A stretch of DNA of 64,000 nt, from assembly GCA_905233825.1 (NCBI GenBank), contig CAJOFE010000005.1:34992-98991 (forward strand), read 5' to 3'. Below, piece by piece: positions 16,284 through 25,253 of the stretch. Every line of letters starts with the position of its first letter. Within the stretch, counting starts at the first letter, position 1. The translations under genes and the position numbers were made by a program. Under the pieces are notes generated by a model, which saw nothing but the letters and a program-made list of their open reading frames with translations, was not told where the DNA came from and did no database searches. Source of the DNA: an uncultured Prevotella sp. GTDB lineage: Bacteria > Bacteroidota > Bacteroidia > Bacteroidales > Bacteroidaceae.

Positions 16284-18725
16284 ATGATGAGACCAAGCTA
16301 TTTCAACAACGTGAGAGACCGCAGGGCGAAAACCCTGACCCCTGCGGCGCTCTCCGCCCTGCAGACACAACAGCAGACCATCAGGGCTATGGCCGAGATA
16401 GGCCGACTGCAGAAAGAACAGAAGGACATACGTCCGGGTAAGGAGATGCTGAGCGTGGTGACCTGGGGCGCACGCTACAAGGAGGGCGAGCCTCGTGGCA
16501 CAGAGGGCGCACAGCCTACGGGACTCTTCTTCATAGACTGCGACCACCTGAAGGAACAGCCTCGCGAGGTGTATGACCGACTGATGGCAGCCAGCAGCAT
16601 CGGGGACGAGGTGCGACGGAAGGCTGTAGCCGACGTGATGAGGCAACACACCAAAGGTGCCCACGTGACTCCCAGCGGCGAGGGGCTGCGCATCATCCTC
16701 AGCAAGCTGCTACCCCAGAAGGACAACGAGGCTAACATCGAGGCTTTCAAACAGATGCTGGCTGCTGATCCGGCTATGGAGAGCGTCGATACGAAAGTGA
16801 AGGACATCGGGCATCCGAGCTATGTGCCGAGTCTGGACTACTGGATCTACTTTGACAACGACATCCTGAATGATGATGAACACACAGAAACAACAGCAAG
16901 CGCCTCAAACGCCTCAAACGTCTTTGCAACATTTTCCCAAAACGCAGGAGCAGAAAGCGTTCAGACTCAGGACGAGCTACGGGGAGATTATAGACTTCGA
17001 CTGAACTACGATGCTGAAGGCTATCCCATAGGTGAGAACGGCAAGCGGCTGCAGACGGAGTATCGCGGCCACCTGCTGACGGAGATTCGCGACAACATCG
17101 TGACGCTGATGGGCGGACAACCCAAGGTGGGCGACCGCAATATGCGTACCTACAAAGTGCTGTCGGCAATGGCTCCCATCGTCGATTACAAGGAAGAGGT
17201 GCTGCGCACGCTGATTCCCTACTGGGGGCTAACCTGGGACGAAGCGGAGCCTATAGCCAAGAGTGCCGCCAAGCGCCGACCATCGGAAAAGCTGCCCTAC
17301 ATGCTGTGGAAGGTGCTGCGCGAGATGGGTATCGACGATGTGTCGATGCAAGTGGATGAGGAGGAATTGATGGATGATGGACAATGGATAGCGGACCATG
17401 AAGAATTACCCATCGTCAATTCTCAACTATCCATCAACAAGTTGCCGCCGCTGGCTCCAGTCTTCAAGCAGTGGGTCTCGCGTGCTCCGAAAGACTATGC
17501 AGAGATGATCTACTTCACGGTGCTCTTCTGCATGGCCTGCTTAGCCTCGAAGCTCCGTGCGCGCTATCTCGACGGGCGCATCCACTCGCCGTCGTTCTTC
17601 TTCACCGTAGAAGGCACATCGGGTTCAGGAAAATCGTGGGTTATCGATGTGTGCGACATGCTGCTGGAACCAATGGCCCAGGATGATGCCAAAGGGCAGG
17701 AGAAGCAGATGGAATATGAGCGCGAACTGAAACGCTGCCGCAACAAGGCCAAGCAGCCCGAAGACCCGATGGTCATACAGCGACTGCTGCCCGCAACCAT
17801 CTCGGTGACGGCCTTCCTGAAGCAGAATTTCCAGAACAAGGGGTTGCATGCGCTGACCATCTGCCCCGAGGTAGATACGATGGTGAAGCAGCACAACAGA
17901 GGTGCCTGGGGGCAACTGTCGGACATCTACCGACTGGCCTACGAGAATCAGGTGGCGTCGCAGAAGTTCATGTCGGAGAACTCGTTCTCAGGAAGCGCAA
18001 AAGTATTCTATAACCTGCTTGTGACCGGGACGCCGAGGAGCATGGGTCGCTTTTTCCGCAATGTGGAGGACGGACTCGTGACGCGAACCATCCCGATAGT
18101 GCTGCCCGATCAGTTCGGTGCCCGGAATCCGGAATGGAAGCCTTGGACGGAGCTACAGCTTAAAGTCATCAGCGACACCATCAGCAGCGTGTATCATGCG
18201 CTGTCGATGGACGAAGAGGGCAACGTAGCCGATGAACATGTGATGAAGCTCGACTGGCTGAACGATGCCATCGACGGTTGGCTGGAGGAACAGCGGTTGA
18301 AGTCTATCAAGGAGATGTCGCGCTCGCGTGACCAATATCGGCGCCGAGCTGCCAACGACGGGTTCCGCGCAGGAATGGTCATCTACTATCTGCTGGGCGA
18401 GAAGCCCACAGCAGAGGTGAAGCGCAAGACAATAGCCAACGCCCTCTATGTGGCCACCTATGCCGTTGAATCGCTCATAGCAAAGTATGGTCGCGAGACC
18501 GAGGAAACGCTGGTTGATAAGGACAGGCGCCCTGCGAAGAGCATCATCCTCTTCGACATGATGCCCGACGAGTTCACACGCGACCAACTGAAGCAGAAGA
18601 TGCAGGAACTGAAGGTGCTGACCAAGTTGCGCGATGTAGTGTGGCGATGGGTAAAATCAGGACTCATTGAGGTGCTTCCTGACGGCACCATCCGCAAAGC
18701 GCCTCAAACGCCTCAAACGTCTTAG
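16284..18725 (+). CDS. BT4734/VirE-N primase-like and DUF3987 helicase-like protein
   Basis: An 813-residue protein. Residues about 60-210 look like the VirE-N/BT4734 domain ([10 protein letters not shown], then [10 protein letters not shown] and an aspartate-rich end), related to primase-polymerase folds. The C-terminal half is a DUF3987 P-loop helicase-like domain with Walker [10 protein letters not shown] and downstream [18 protein letters not shown]. Such proteins are common in Bacteroidales mobile or island regions; their biochemical role is not established. The start is the ATG after AAGGAGTAAGGAGACT. Two segments appear repeat-derived: 16899-16925 and 17368-17440. The stop codon lies within the right inverted repeat. 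Confidence 0.8.
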   Translation: MMRPSYFNNVRDRRAKTLTPAALSALQTQQQTIRAMAEIGRLQKEQKDIRPGKEMLSVVTWGARYKEGEPRGTEGAQPTGLFFIDCDHLKEQPREVYDRLMAASSIGDEVRRKAVADVMRQHTKGAHVTPSGEGLRIILSKLLPQKDNEANIEAFKQMLAADPAMESVDTKVKDIGHPSYVPSLDYWIYFDNDILNDDEHTETTASASNASNVFATFSQNAGAESVQTQDELRGDYRLRLNYDAEGYPIGENGKRLQTEYRGHLLTEIRDNIVTLMGGQPKVGDRNMRTYKVLSAMAPIVDYKEEVLRTLIPYWGLTWDEAEPIAKSAAKRRPSEKLPYMLWKVLREMGIDDVSMQVDEEELMDDGQWIADHEELPIVNSQLSINKLPPLAPVFKQWVSRAPKDYAEMIYFTVLFCMACLASKLRARYLDGRIHSPSFFFTVEGTSGSGKSWVIDVCDMLLEPMAQDDAKGQEKQMEYERELKRCRNKAKQPEDPMVIQRLLPATISVTAFLKQNFQNKGLHALTICPEVDTMVKQHNRGAWGQLSDIYRLAYENQVASQKFMSENSFSGSAKVFYNLLVTGTPRSMGRFFRNVEDGLVTRTIPIVLPDQFGARNPEWKPWTELQLKVISDTISSVYHALSMDEEGNVADEHVMKLDWLNDAIDGWLEEQRLKSIKEMSRSRDQYRRRAANDGFRAGMVIYYLLGEKPTAEVKRKTIANALYVATYAVESLIAKYGRETEETLVDKDRRPAKSIILFDMMPDEFTRDQLKQKMQELKVLTKLRDVVWRWVKSGLIEVLPDGTIRKAPQTPQTS
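16899..16925 (+). repeat. 27-bp CCTCAAACG repeat inside the DUF3987 gene
   Basis: The 27 bp are identical to 18697-18723, but here they are read in a different frame, giving SASNASNV rather than APQTPQTS. Confidence 0.9.
17368..17440 (+). repeat. Intergenic-type simple repeat in frame within the DUF3987 gene
   Basis: GATGATGGACAATGGATAG and CGTCAATTCTCAACTATCC resemble the AATTCTCAATT spacer repeats elsewhere in the window. They are translated as a hydrophilic linker between the two main domains. Confidence 0.6.
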
Positions 18726-18734
18726 CGTCTTTTT
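18696..18734 (+). repeat. Right inverted repeat of the DUF3987 cassette
   Basis: This arm is the partner of 14206-14244. It contains the last eight codons and the TAG stop of the DUF3987 gene. Confidence 0.85.
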
Positions 18735-18748
18735 AGTAAAAACAGAAA

Positions 18749-18786
18749 GAGGCTGCTACTGATGATGTAGCGGCCTCATTCTTCTT
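18749..18786. terminator. Bidirectional terminator between the DUF3987 gene and prfC
   Basis: GAGGCTGCTAC pairs with GTAGCGGCCTC (one G-T pair). ATTCTTCTT follows on the plus strand and TTTCTGTTTTT on the minus strand. Confidence 0.85.
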
Positions 18787-18799
18787 CGCTCCTTCCTCC

Positions 18800-20440
18800 T
18801 CAGAACTCTGAGGTGAAGTGGAACTGAATGTGCTTGAAGTCCTGCTGAGCCATCTGGAGCATATAGCCGGAGTCGGCAAGGAAGACGTCGCGACCCTCCT
18901 TGTCCTTCGCCATATATTGATACTTGCGCTTCTTGAACTGCTCGAGCTCATCGTCATCATCGCTCGAAATCCAGCAGGCTTTATAGAGGTGCACAGGTTC
19001 CCAGCGGCAGCGGGCGTTGTACTCGTTCTCCAGTCGGTATTGAATGACCTCGAACTGCAGCTGACCGACGGTGCCCACAATCTTACGGTTGTTGAACTGA
19101 TTGATGAAGAGCTGGGCCACACCCTCGCCCATCAGCTGGTCGATGCCTTTCTGCAGCTGCTTGGCTTTCATGGGGTCGTCGTTCTCAATATACTTGAACA
19201 GCTCGGGCGAGAACGAGGGCAGACCTCGGAAGTGCAGCTGCTCGCCCTCGGTCAGCGTGTCGCCAATCTTGAAGATGCCTCCCGTATCGGGTAAACCTAC
19301 GATGTCGCCCGGCCAAGCCTCGTCGATGGTGCTCTTGCGCTGAGCCATGAACTGGGTGGGCGAAGTGAAGCGCATGGTCTTCTGCTGACGCACATGAAGG
19401 TAGGGCTGGTTGCGCTGGAATCGGCCTGAGCAGACCTTGCAGAAGGCGATGCACGAGCGATGATTGGGGTCGATGTTGGCGGTAATCTTGAAGATGAAGC
19501 CGGTGAACTTGGGTTCCTCGGGCTGCACGTCGCGCTCCTCAGCCTTCGTAGGACGAGGACTCGGGGCAATCTCCACGAAGCAGTTCAACAGCTCCTGCAC
19601 GCCGAAGTTGTTCAGCGCCGAGCCGAAGAACACAGGAGCCACCTCAGCCGAGCGGTAGGTCTCGACGTCGAACTTGGGATAGACGCCATCAACCAGCTCC
19701 AGGTCTTCGCGCAGCTTGGCAGCATCCCACTCGCCTACCCTCTTGTCGAGCTCTTCGCTGTTGATATCTACCTCCACCTTTTCGGTGACGCGCTGCTTGT
19801 CGGGAGTGAAGAGGTCGAGCTTCTGCTCATAGATGTTATATACTCCCTTGAACTTCGCCCCTTGATTGATGGGCCAGCTGAGCGGGCGCACGTTGATTTC
19901 CAGCTCGTGCTCCAGCTCGTCGAGGAGGTCGAAGGGGTCGCGGCCCTCGCGGTCCATCTTGTTGATGAAGATGATGACAGGCGTCTTGCGCATGCGGCAG
20001 ACGGTCATCAGCTTGCGGGTCTGCGTCTCTACGCCCTTGGCACCATCGACCACAATGATGGCGGAATCGACGGCCGTCAGCGTGCGGAAGGTGTCTTCGG
20101 CAAAGTCCTGGTGGCCAGGTGTGTCGAGGATGTTCACCTTGTAAAGCAACCCCTCCTCAGTCCCCCCGAGGGGGGAAGTTCCTGAAGCCTCCCCTCGGGG
20201 AGGTTTGGAGGGGGTCATATAGTCAAACTCCATCACCGAAGTGGAGACGGAGATGCCGCGCTGCTTCTCGATATCCATCCAGTCGCTGGTGGCGGTCTTC
20301 TTGATCTTGTTACTCTTCACGGCGCCGGCCACCTGTATCTGTCCGCCGAAAAGCAGGAACTTCTCGGTCAGCGTGGTCTTACCGGCATCGGGGTGCGATA
20401 TAATCGCAAACGTTCTTCTTCTTTCTATCTCTTGATTCAT
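18800..20440 (-). CDS. prfC: Peptide chain release factor 3
   Basis: A 546-residue translational GTPase that recycles RF1/RF2 from ribosomes. G1 is at SHPDAGKTT (residues 15-23), G3 at DTPGH (106-110), and G4 at NKMD. Length exceeds E. coli RF3 (529), mostly because of about 24 extra residues (around 76-99). These are encoded by a GC-rich palindromic repeat inserted between the switch region and the DTPGH motif. The gene is last in the lysE-DUF4924-rfbD-prfC run; its ATG overlaps the rfbD stop (ATGA). Confidence 0.96.
   Translation of the reverse strand: MNQEIERRRTFAIISHPDAGKTTLTEKFLLFGGQIQVAGAVKSNKIKKTATSDWMDIEKQRGISVSTSVMEFDYMTPSKPPRGEASGTSPLGGTEEGLLYKVNILDTPGHQDFAEDTFRTLTAVDSAIIVVDGAKGVETQTRKLMTVCRMRKTPVIIFINKMDREGRDPFDLLDELEHELEINVRPLSWPINQGAKFKGVYNIYEQKLDLFTPDKQRVTEKVEVDINSEELDKRVGEWDAAKLREDLELVDGVYPKFDVETYRSAEVAPVFFGSALNNFGVQELLNCFVEIAPSPRPTKAEERDVQPEEPKFTGFIFKITANIDPNHRSCIAFCKVCSGRFQRNQPYLHVRQQKTMRFTSPTQFMAQRKSTIDEAWPGDIVGLPDTGGIFKIGDTLTEGEQLHFRGLPSFSPELFKYIENDDPMKAKQLQKGIDQLMGEGVAQLFINQFNNRKIVGTVGQLQFEVIQYRLENEYNARCRWEPVHLYKACWISSDDDDELEQFKKRKYQYMAKDKEGRDVFLADSGYMLQMAQQDFKHIQFHFTSEF
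20148..20217. repeat. Palindromic GC-rich repeat in frame within prfC
   Basis: It contains CCCCCC-GA-GGGGGG (20162-20175) and CCTCCCC-TC-GGGGAGG (20188-20203), enclosed by outer CCCCTCC/GGAGGGG arms. It is read as [20 protein letters not shown] followed by EG. This looks like a dispersed Bacteroidales intergenic palindrome landed in frame. Confidence 0.8.
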
Positions 20441-21285
20441 AGTTTCTTAATACATTCTTTCAGCGATTCTTCCCAATAAGGAATCTCGATATCATAAGTC
20501 TGCTTGATCTTCGTCTTGTCGAGTACGGAATAGTGCGGACGGGCAGCAGGAGTAGGATATTCTGCCGTATGCAACGGACGCACATGGCAGGTTGTGATAC
20601 CAGCGATGCGATGGATAGCCTTCGCGAAATCGTACCACGAGATAACACCCTCATTACTAAAATGATACACGCCTGGCTTCACGCCTTGGTTAATGGCAGC
20701 AAAGATGGCTACAGCCAGGTCGCGGGCATAGGTGGGCGAACCTATCTGGTCGAAGATGACGCCCAGCTCGGACTTCTCCTTGCCCAGACGAATCATCGTC
20801 TTCACGAAGTTGTTGCCGAAGGTGGAGTACAGCCAAGCCGTACGGATAATCATCGAGCGCTCGCAATGGGCTTGCACGTTCAATTCGCCCACGAGCTTCG
20901 TCTTGCCATAGACGCTGTTCGGACAGGTATCCTCGTCTTCGGTATAGGGCGTATGATTGGTGCCGTCGAAGACATAATCGGTAGATATCTGTATCATCCA
21001 TCCGCCCCGCTGACCCATAGCATGAGCCAGATAGGCAGGAGCCTCAGCGTTCAGCCGCTGGCACAGCTCCTCGTTGTCCTCGGCCTTATCCACAGCGGTA
21101 TAGGCAGCGCAGTTCACGATGCCGTCGATGTTGTTCTCCTCGACGAAAGCCTCAATGGCTTCCTGGTCGGTAATGTCAAGTTCTTGCACATCCGTATTAA
21201 AATAGGTGTGCTGCGGATTCTCTTTCTCTAAGAGCTGCATCTCGTTGCCCAATTGGCCATTACAACCAGTAATGAGTATATTCAT
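20437..21285 (-). CDS. rfbD: dTDP-4-dehydrorhamnose reductase
   Basis: A 282-residue SDR enzyme that makes dTDP-L-rhamnose for surface polysaccharide. It has the NAD(P) motif GCNGQLG near the N-terminus, ISTDYVFDG with the catalytic serine/threonine, and YGKTK with the Tyr-Lys pair. The start is the ATG of MNILITG; a TTG three codons earlier would overlap the upstream stop. The other rhamnose genes are not in this window. Confidence 0.93.
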   Translation of the reverse strand: MNILITGCNGQLGNEMQLLEKENPQHTYFNTDVQELDITDQEAIEAFVEENNIDGIVNCAAYTAVDKAEDNEELCQRLNAEAPAYLAHAMGQRGGWMIQISTDYVFDGTNHTPYTEDEDTCPNSVYGKTKLVGELNVQAHCERSMIIRTAWLYSTFGNNFVKTMIRLGKEKSELGVIFDQIGSPTYARDLAVAIFAAINQGVKPGVYHFSNEGVISWYDFAKAIHRIAGITTCHVRPLHTAEYPTPAARPHYSVLDKTKIKQTYDIEIPYWEESLKECIKKL

Positions 21286-21286
21286 G

Positions 21287-21832
21287 CTATTCAAACTTTA
21301 GTCCTTCTTCCTTATCTTTCTTATAGTAGTCGCTAAGCATACCTACAAACGTTGATACTTCCTTCACGGCATGCTGGGTATTGGGGGTCACTTCCTTCTT
21401 TTGCAGACGAAGCATCATCACGCCGTAGAGCAGGTTCAGGCAAGTCTCTATCTCGCCCTCCTCCTTATGTGCACCGCGATTGCGCAACTCCACGATGAAA
21501 GGCAGCACCTTATAGTAGGCTGTGTTGTAGAAGGGAAACTTGGGCGAGCTGAGCAGCTGCAAATGCAACTCAGTGAGCAGCTGCAACGTTGTGCGGTTGA
21601 TCTGCAGATGTCCTTGCTCGCGACAGCCTTCCTCGTTCATCATGCGGATGAGATTACCATACCAGTCGATGAGCTCTTCTTTCTGCTCATCGTCATAGTC
21701 GAAATGCTCCACATACTCACGTCGTATGCGAGGCAATGAACAGCCGAAAGCACGAATGGTGTCCTCCACCTGCCACATATAGAGCAGGTATTCAGCAATG
21801 TTCGTCTTGCGTAACTCTTGAGATATATACAT
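21287..21832 (-). CDS. DUF4924 family protein
   Basis: A 181-residue, largely helical cytoplasmic protein (MYISQELRKTNIAEYLLYMW, then ELRNRGAHKEEGEIETCLNL). It matches my memory of the Bacteroidota-restricted DUF4924 family. The function is unknown. It is 8 bp after the LysE-type gene and one base before rfbD, so it is clearly cotranscribed. Confidence 0.75.
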   Translation of the reverse strand: MYISQELRKTNIAEYLLYMWQVEDTIRAFGCSLPRIRREYVEHFDYDDEQKEELIDWYGNLIRMMNEEGCREQGHLQINRTTLQLLTELHLQLLSSPKFPFYNTAYYKVLPFIVELRNRGAHKEEGEIETCLNLLYGVMMLRLQKKEVTPNTQHAVKEVSTFVGMLSDYYKKDKEEGLKFE

Positions 21833-21840
21833 TAGTTATT

Positions 21841-22500
21841 TTAGAAAATACGGAAGATGTTCGTCACCGTACCCAATAGGATGATGATGCTCACCAGCAT
21901 GACGATAGCGCCGATAATCTGGTTGATGATGCGAATGCCGTTGTTGTCGAACTTCGTACGGATTTTGTCGATGAGCCAAGTCAATCCATACCACCACAAC
22001 AGCGCTCCACCAGCCACACTAAGGAAGCTCACGCCCATATCGAAAGGATGGCTCGGAGCAAAGGCAAACTGTGCAAACAAGGCACCGAAGAGGATGATAA
22101 TGAGCGGGTTGCTGAGCGTCACAAGGAAAGCCGTCCACGCATTATACCACAAAGTGCCCTTCTGCTTGCCCGACTGTCGCATCTTCTTCAACGGGTCGTT
22201 GCGATAGGTGAAGAAGCCGAAGCACAGCAGCACTATACTACCGATGACCTGCAGGTAGAAACGATAGGTGGGGTCATTGACGAAGTCAGTAACAAAACTC
22301 ATGCCGAGACCCGTGATGCCTGCATAGAGCATGTCGCTGGCTGCTGCTCCGACGCCCGTCACAAACCCATACCAGCGGCCCTTGTTCAGCGTGCGCTGCA
22401 CACAAAGTATGCCGACGGGTCCCATGGGTGCCGAAGCGATGATGCCAATGAGCATTCCCTTGAACACGAAGTCCAGAATATTAGGTACTACTTGAAACAT
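21841..22500 (-). CDS. LysE-family amino-acid exporter-like membrane protein
   Basis: A 219-residue protein with about six hydrophobic segments and the LysE-type opening GMLIGIIASAPMGPVGILC. LysE-family members export amino acids or related metabolites; the substrate here is unknown. The start shown (MFQVVPNILDF) lies only 5 bp from the end of a good TACCTTTG box, so the mRNA may be leaderless. The GTG/ATG codons further upstream are excluded because they precede that box. Confidence 0.82.
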   Translation of the reverse strand: MFQVVPNILDFVFKGMLIGIIASAPMGPVGILCVQRTLNKGRWYGFVTGVGAAASDMLYAGITGLGMSFVTDFVNDPTYRFYLQVIGSIVLLCFGFFTYRNDPLKKMRQSGKQKGTLWYNAWTAFLVTLSNPLIIILFGALFAQFAFAPSHPFDMGVSFLSVAGGALLWWYGLTWLIDKIRTKFDNNGIRIINQIIGAIVMLVSIIILLGTVTNIFRIF

Positions 22501-22505
22501 GAGTG

Positions 22506-22536
22506 CAAAGGTACAAAAAAAGAGTGGGATATACAA
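22506..22536 (-). promoter_or_regulatory. Promoter of the lysE-DUF4924-rfbD-prfC operon
   Basis: On the minus strand, TACCTTTG with a TTG 20 bp upstream. It almost touches the start codon. Confidence 0.7.
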
Positions 22537-22554
22537 AGAATTATGTTTTTTTCT

Positions 22555-22586
22555 TTTGTTTTCTCAAATCTATTCCGTAACTTTGC
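22555..22586 (+). promoter_or_regulatory. Promoter of the ROK kinase gene
   Basis: TTTG at 22555-22558, 19 bp, then TAACTTTGC. Confidence 0.85.
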
Positions 22587-22629
22587 ACTCAAATAGCAAT
22601 AATTATTACCAACAAAACATAAAAGAACT

Positions 22630-23616
22630 ATGAATGAACAAGCAGGAATAAAGCCGTATGTCATCGGCTTGGACTTAGGAGGTACAAACTCCGTTTTCGG
22701 TATCGTCGATTCGCGTGGAGAAATCAAGGCCACCACAGCCATCAAGACGGGCGGATATGACTCAGCCGAGGCTTACGTAGATGCATGCGTCAATGCCCTT
22801 CAGCCCATCATCGAACAAGTTGGCGGCATTGAGAAAATCAAGGCTATGGGCATCGGAGCCCCCAACGGCAACTACTACACGGGCACCATCGAGTTTGCCC
22901 CCAATCTGCCCTGGGCTCACGAAACGAAGGTTCCCCTCGCACAGATGTTCAGCGACAAGCTGGGGGGCATTCCCGTAGCGCTGACCAACGATGCCAACGC
23001 AGCCGCTATCGGCGAGATGGTATATGGTGTGGCTCGCGGCATGAAGAACTTCATCGTCATCACCCTCGGCACAGGCGTAGGCTCGGGCATCGTGGTAAAT
23101 GGCCAGTTGCTCTATGGCTGCGACGGTTTTGCTGGCGAGTTAGGACACGTCACGATGGTTCGAGGCAAGGAAGGACGCAGTTGCGGATGCGGACGCACGG
23201 GCTGCTTAGAGGCCTATTGCTCGGCAACAGGTGTCGCACGCACGGCTCGCGAACTGTTGGCAACAACTACCCGTCCCTCCATCCTGCGCGAGATGAAGCC
23301 CGAAGACATCACCTCGCTCGATGTATCGATAGCAGCAGGTAAAGGTGACGAACTGGCCAAGGAGATTTATGAGTTCACAGGTCACATGCTGGGTGAAGCC
23401 TGCGCTGACTTCGCTGCCTTCTCCTCACCCGAAGCTTTCATCTTCTTCGGAGGTATGGTCAAGGCTGGCGAGCTAATCATGAAGCCCATCCGCGAATCCT
23501 ACAACGAGCACGTCCTGAAGATTTTCCGCAACAAGGCCCAGTTCCTCGTCAGCGGTCTCGACGGCGCTTCCGCTGCTGTCCTCGGTGCCTCTGCCGTAGG
23601 TTGGGAAATACAATAG
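22630..23616 (+). CDS. glk: ROK family glucokinase
   Basis: A 328-residue sugar kinase. It has the ATP-binding GLDLGGTNSVFG near residue 14, the catalytic LTNDANAAAIGE, GTGVGSGIV, and the ROK zinc motif CGCGRTGCLE. Glucose is the usual substrate in Bacteroidales, feeding glycolysis. The enzyme is convergent with the GH13 alpha-glucan enzyme (2-bp gap), with malQ nearby, which fits intracellular glucan use. Confidence 0.93.
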   Translation: MNEQAGIKPYVIGLDLGGTNSVFGIVDSRGEIKATTAIKTGGYDSAEAYVDACVNALQPIIEQVGGIEKIKAMGIGAPNGNYYTGTIEFAPNLPWAHETKVPLAQMFSDKLGGIPVALTNDANAAAIGEMVYGVARGMKNFIVITLGTGVGSGIVVNGQLLYGCDGFAGELGHVTMVRGKEGRSCGCGRTGCLEAYCSATGVARTARELLATTTRPSILREMKPEDITSLDVSIAAGKGDELAKEIYEFTGHMLGEACADFAAFSSPEAFIFFGGMVKAGELIMKPIRESYNEHVLKIFRNKAQFLVSGLDGASAAVLGASAVGWEIQ

Positions 23617-23618
23617 AT

Positions 23619-25253
23619 CTATTCAAGAGCAAGAACTACAGAGCCTCGTGCGGACAGTTCTACTCTAACGATACCATCACGGTTTAGCTCGACCTGTTTG
23701 CCCTCATCGGTAAGCAGGTCGATGGCTTTGTAGTGACCCTCTTTGATGTTCAGATAATCGAAGGCATGAGCTGGGATGCAAACATCGGAAGTGACAGGCA
23801 CATCGTCGAAGTTTGCCACCACCAGCAGCAGGTTCTTTTTGCTTTTTCGCAAGAAGGCATACTGACGGCACAAGTGCTGATTGACGTACATAAGGTCGAA
23901 CGAGTCACCATCGGTAACAGCTTTCTCCGTGCGGGCGATATTCAATACCTTTTTATAATAAGAGATAAGACCTCCTTCAACTCCCCCTGTAGGGGGAGAG
24001 TTCAAAGACCAGTAGTCGAAGATGGTGGTACGTCCGTCGCGTCCGCTGAAGCCCTCAGCATCCATACCTCGTTCGCCCCACTCCTGTCCGGCATAGAGCA
24101 TAAAGGGATTCTGCTGCATCAATGTGCTGACCACCAAACCTGGTAGCGCTTTCTCAGCAGAGCCGACAAAGAAATCGCTGGCCAGTCGTAGCTCGTCGTG
24201 ATTCTCCAAGAAATAAAGCATGTGTTCCTTGATATCATCCGTTTGCTGCCAAGCCCAAGTGATGGCATTGGTGTCGCGACGATGGCAAAGAACATCACCC
24301 ATCGCGTCATACATGCCTACCTTGTCATAGAGGTAGTCGAAGCCCGAGGCAATGTAATGGCGATACTCGGAAGGATTATACACTTCTCCGATAAAGATAA
24401 TGTCTGGATGCTTTTCCTTTACCTGAGGCGTAGCCCAAGCCCAGAACTCAGCAGGAACCATCTCAGCCATATCACAGCGGAAACCATCGACACCCTTCGC
24501 AGCCCAGAAAAGCAGGATGTCGAGCATTTTTGTCCATGTATTGGGGATGGGGTCGAAGTGCCCTACTCGACCTGCATAGTAATCCACACCATAGTTCAGC
24601 TTCACCGTCTCGTACCAGTCGTTCTGCCCGGGTGCATTGTGGAAGCAATCGTTGCCCGTTGCCTTTGCAGGCGTTTCCGTATATGATTCGTTCTCACCAT
24701 GATAGAGGTCGAAATAAGGAGTGAAGCTTTGCCCAGGACAATAGTAGAAATTATTCTGAGGGTCGAAGCCATGATCGGGGTTGTCGTCCTCGCCCAAGTC
24801 CTTCACGCCCTTAGGCTTTGCGATGCTATGATACTGACGAGCCACATGATTGGGCACGAAGTCGATGATAACCTTCAGGCCTGCACGATGGGTACGACTG
24901 AGCAACTTCTCGAACTCCTCCATGCGTTTCGGCACATCAACAGCCAAGTCGGGGTCAATATCGTAGTAATCTGTAATGGCGTAAGGCGACCCCGCCCTAC
25001 CCTTCACCACAGCGGGATGCTGACGGGGAATGCCATACTGGCTGTAGTCGGTCATCGTTGCGTGACGAATAACACCAGTAAACCACACATGGCTGACACC
25101 CAGCTCACGAATCTGCTTCAACACTGTGGGTGTGAAATCGTTCAGTTTCCCACAGCCATTCTCTTCTATGGTACCAAAAGGTTTACGCGTCTGACAGCGA
25201 TTGCTATACAGACGCGTAAAGATTTGGTAGATGATCATTTTACTCGATGCCAT
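23619..25253 (-). CDS. GH13 alpha-amylase-family protein, cytoplasmic
   Basis: A 544-residue alpha-glucan-acting enzyme with no signal peptide. The catalytic triad is visible: nucleophile in GFRCDMAE, acid/base in FIGEVY, and the third Asp in LENHDE. Specificity (alpha-amylase, neopullulanase or similar) cannot be read off. A palindromic repeat is inserted in frame (LNSPPTGGVEGG) after the WSL segment, in the C-terminal third. The ATG of MASSKMIIYQIF overlaps the fabD stop by 14 bp; the ATG five codons further in is an alternative. Confidence 0.88.
   Translation of the reverse strand: MASSKMIIYQIFTRLYSNRCQTRKPFGTIEENGCGKLNDFTPTVLKQIRELGVSHVWFTGVIRHATMTDYSQYGIPRQHPAVVKGRAGSPYAITDYYDIDPDLAVDVPKRMEEFEKLLSRTHRAGLKVIIDFVPNHVARQYHSIAKPKGVKDLGEDDNPDHGFDPQNNFYYCPGQSFTPYFDLYHGENESYTETPAKATGNDCFHNAPGQNDWYETVKLNYGVDYYAGRVGHFDPIPNTWTKMLDILLFWAAKGVDGFRCDMAEMVPAEFWAWATPQVKEKHPDIIFIGEVYNPSEYRHYIASGFDYLYDKVGMYDAMGDVLCHRRDTNAITWAWQQTDDIKEHMLYFLENHDELRLASDFFVGSAEKALPGLVVSTLMQQNPFMLYAGQEWGERGMDAEGFSGRDGRTTIFDYWSLNSPPTGGVEGGLISYYKKVLNIARTEKAVTDGDSFDLMYVNQHLCRQYAFLRKSKKNLLLVVANFDDVPVTSDVCIPAHAFDYLNIKEGHYKAIDLLTDEGKQVELNRDGIVRVELSARGSVVLALE
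23969..24003. repeat. Palindromic GC-rich repeat in frame within the GH13 gene
   Basis: CTCCCCCTGTAGGGGGAG (23981-23998) is a perfect 8-bp-arm palindrome flanked by CCTTCAA and TTCAAAG. It resembles the repeat in prfC. Confidence 0.75.

Larger units (their letters stand above)
14206..18734. mobile_element. Candidate cassette bounded by 39-bp inverted repeats (DUF3987/VirE module)
   Basis: Arms at 14206-14244 and 18696-18734 are reverse complements at 37 of 39 positions. Between them, all on the plus strand, lie an orphan terminator, a structured leader, four small unknown ORFs and a large VirE-N/DUF3987 protein. No transposase, integrase or target-site duplication is visible. The arms belong to a dispersed repeat family, so the element status is an inference: the two arms could be separate insertions. 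Confidence 0.45.

Noticed and set aside
14206..18734. The DUF3987 cassette as a prophage or conjugative element
   Set aside because: There is no integrase, capsid, relaxase or mobilisation gene; only a small replication-like set between inverted repeats.
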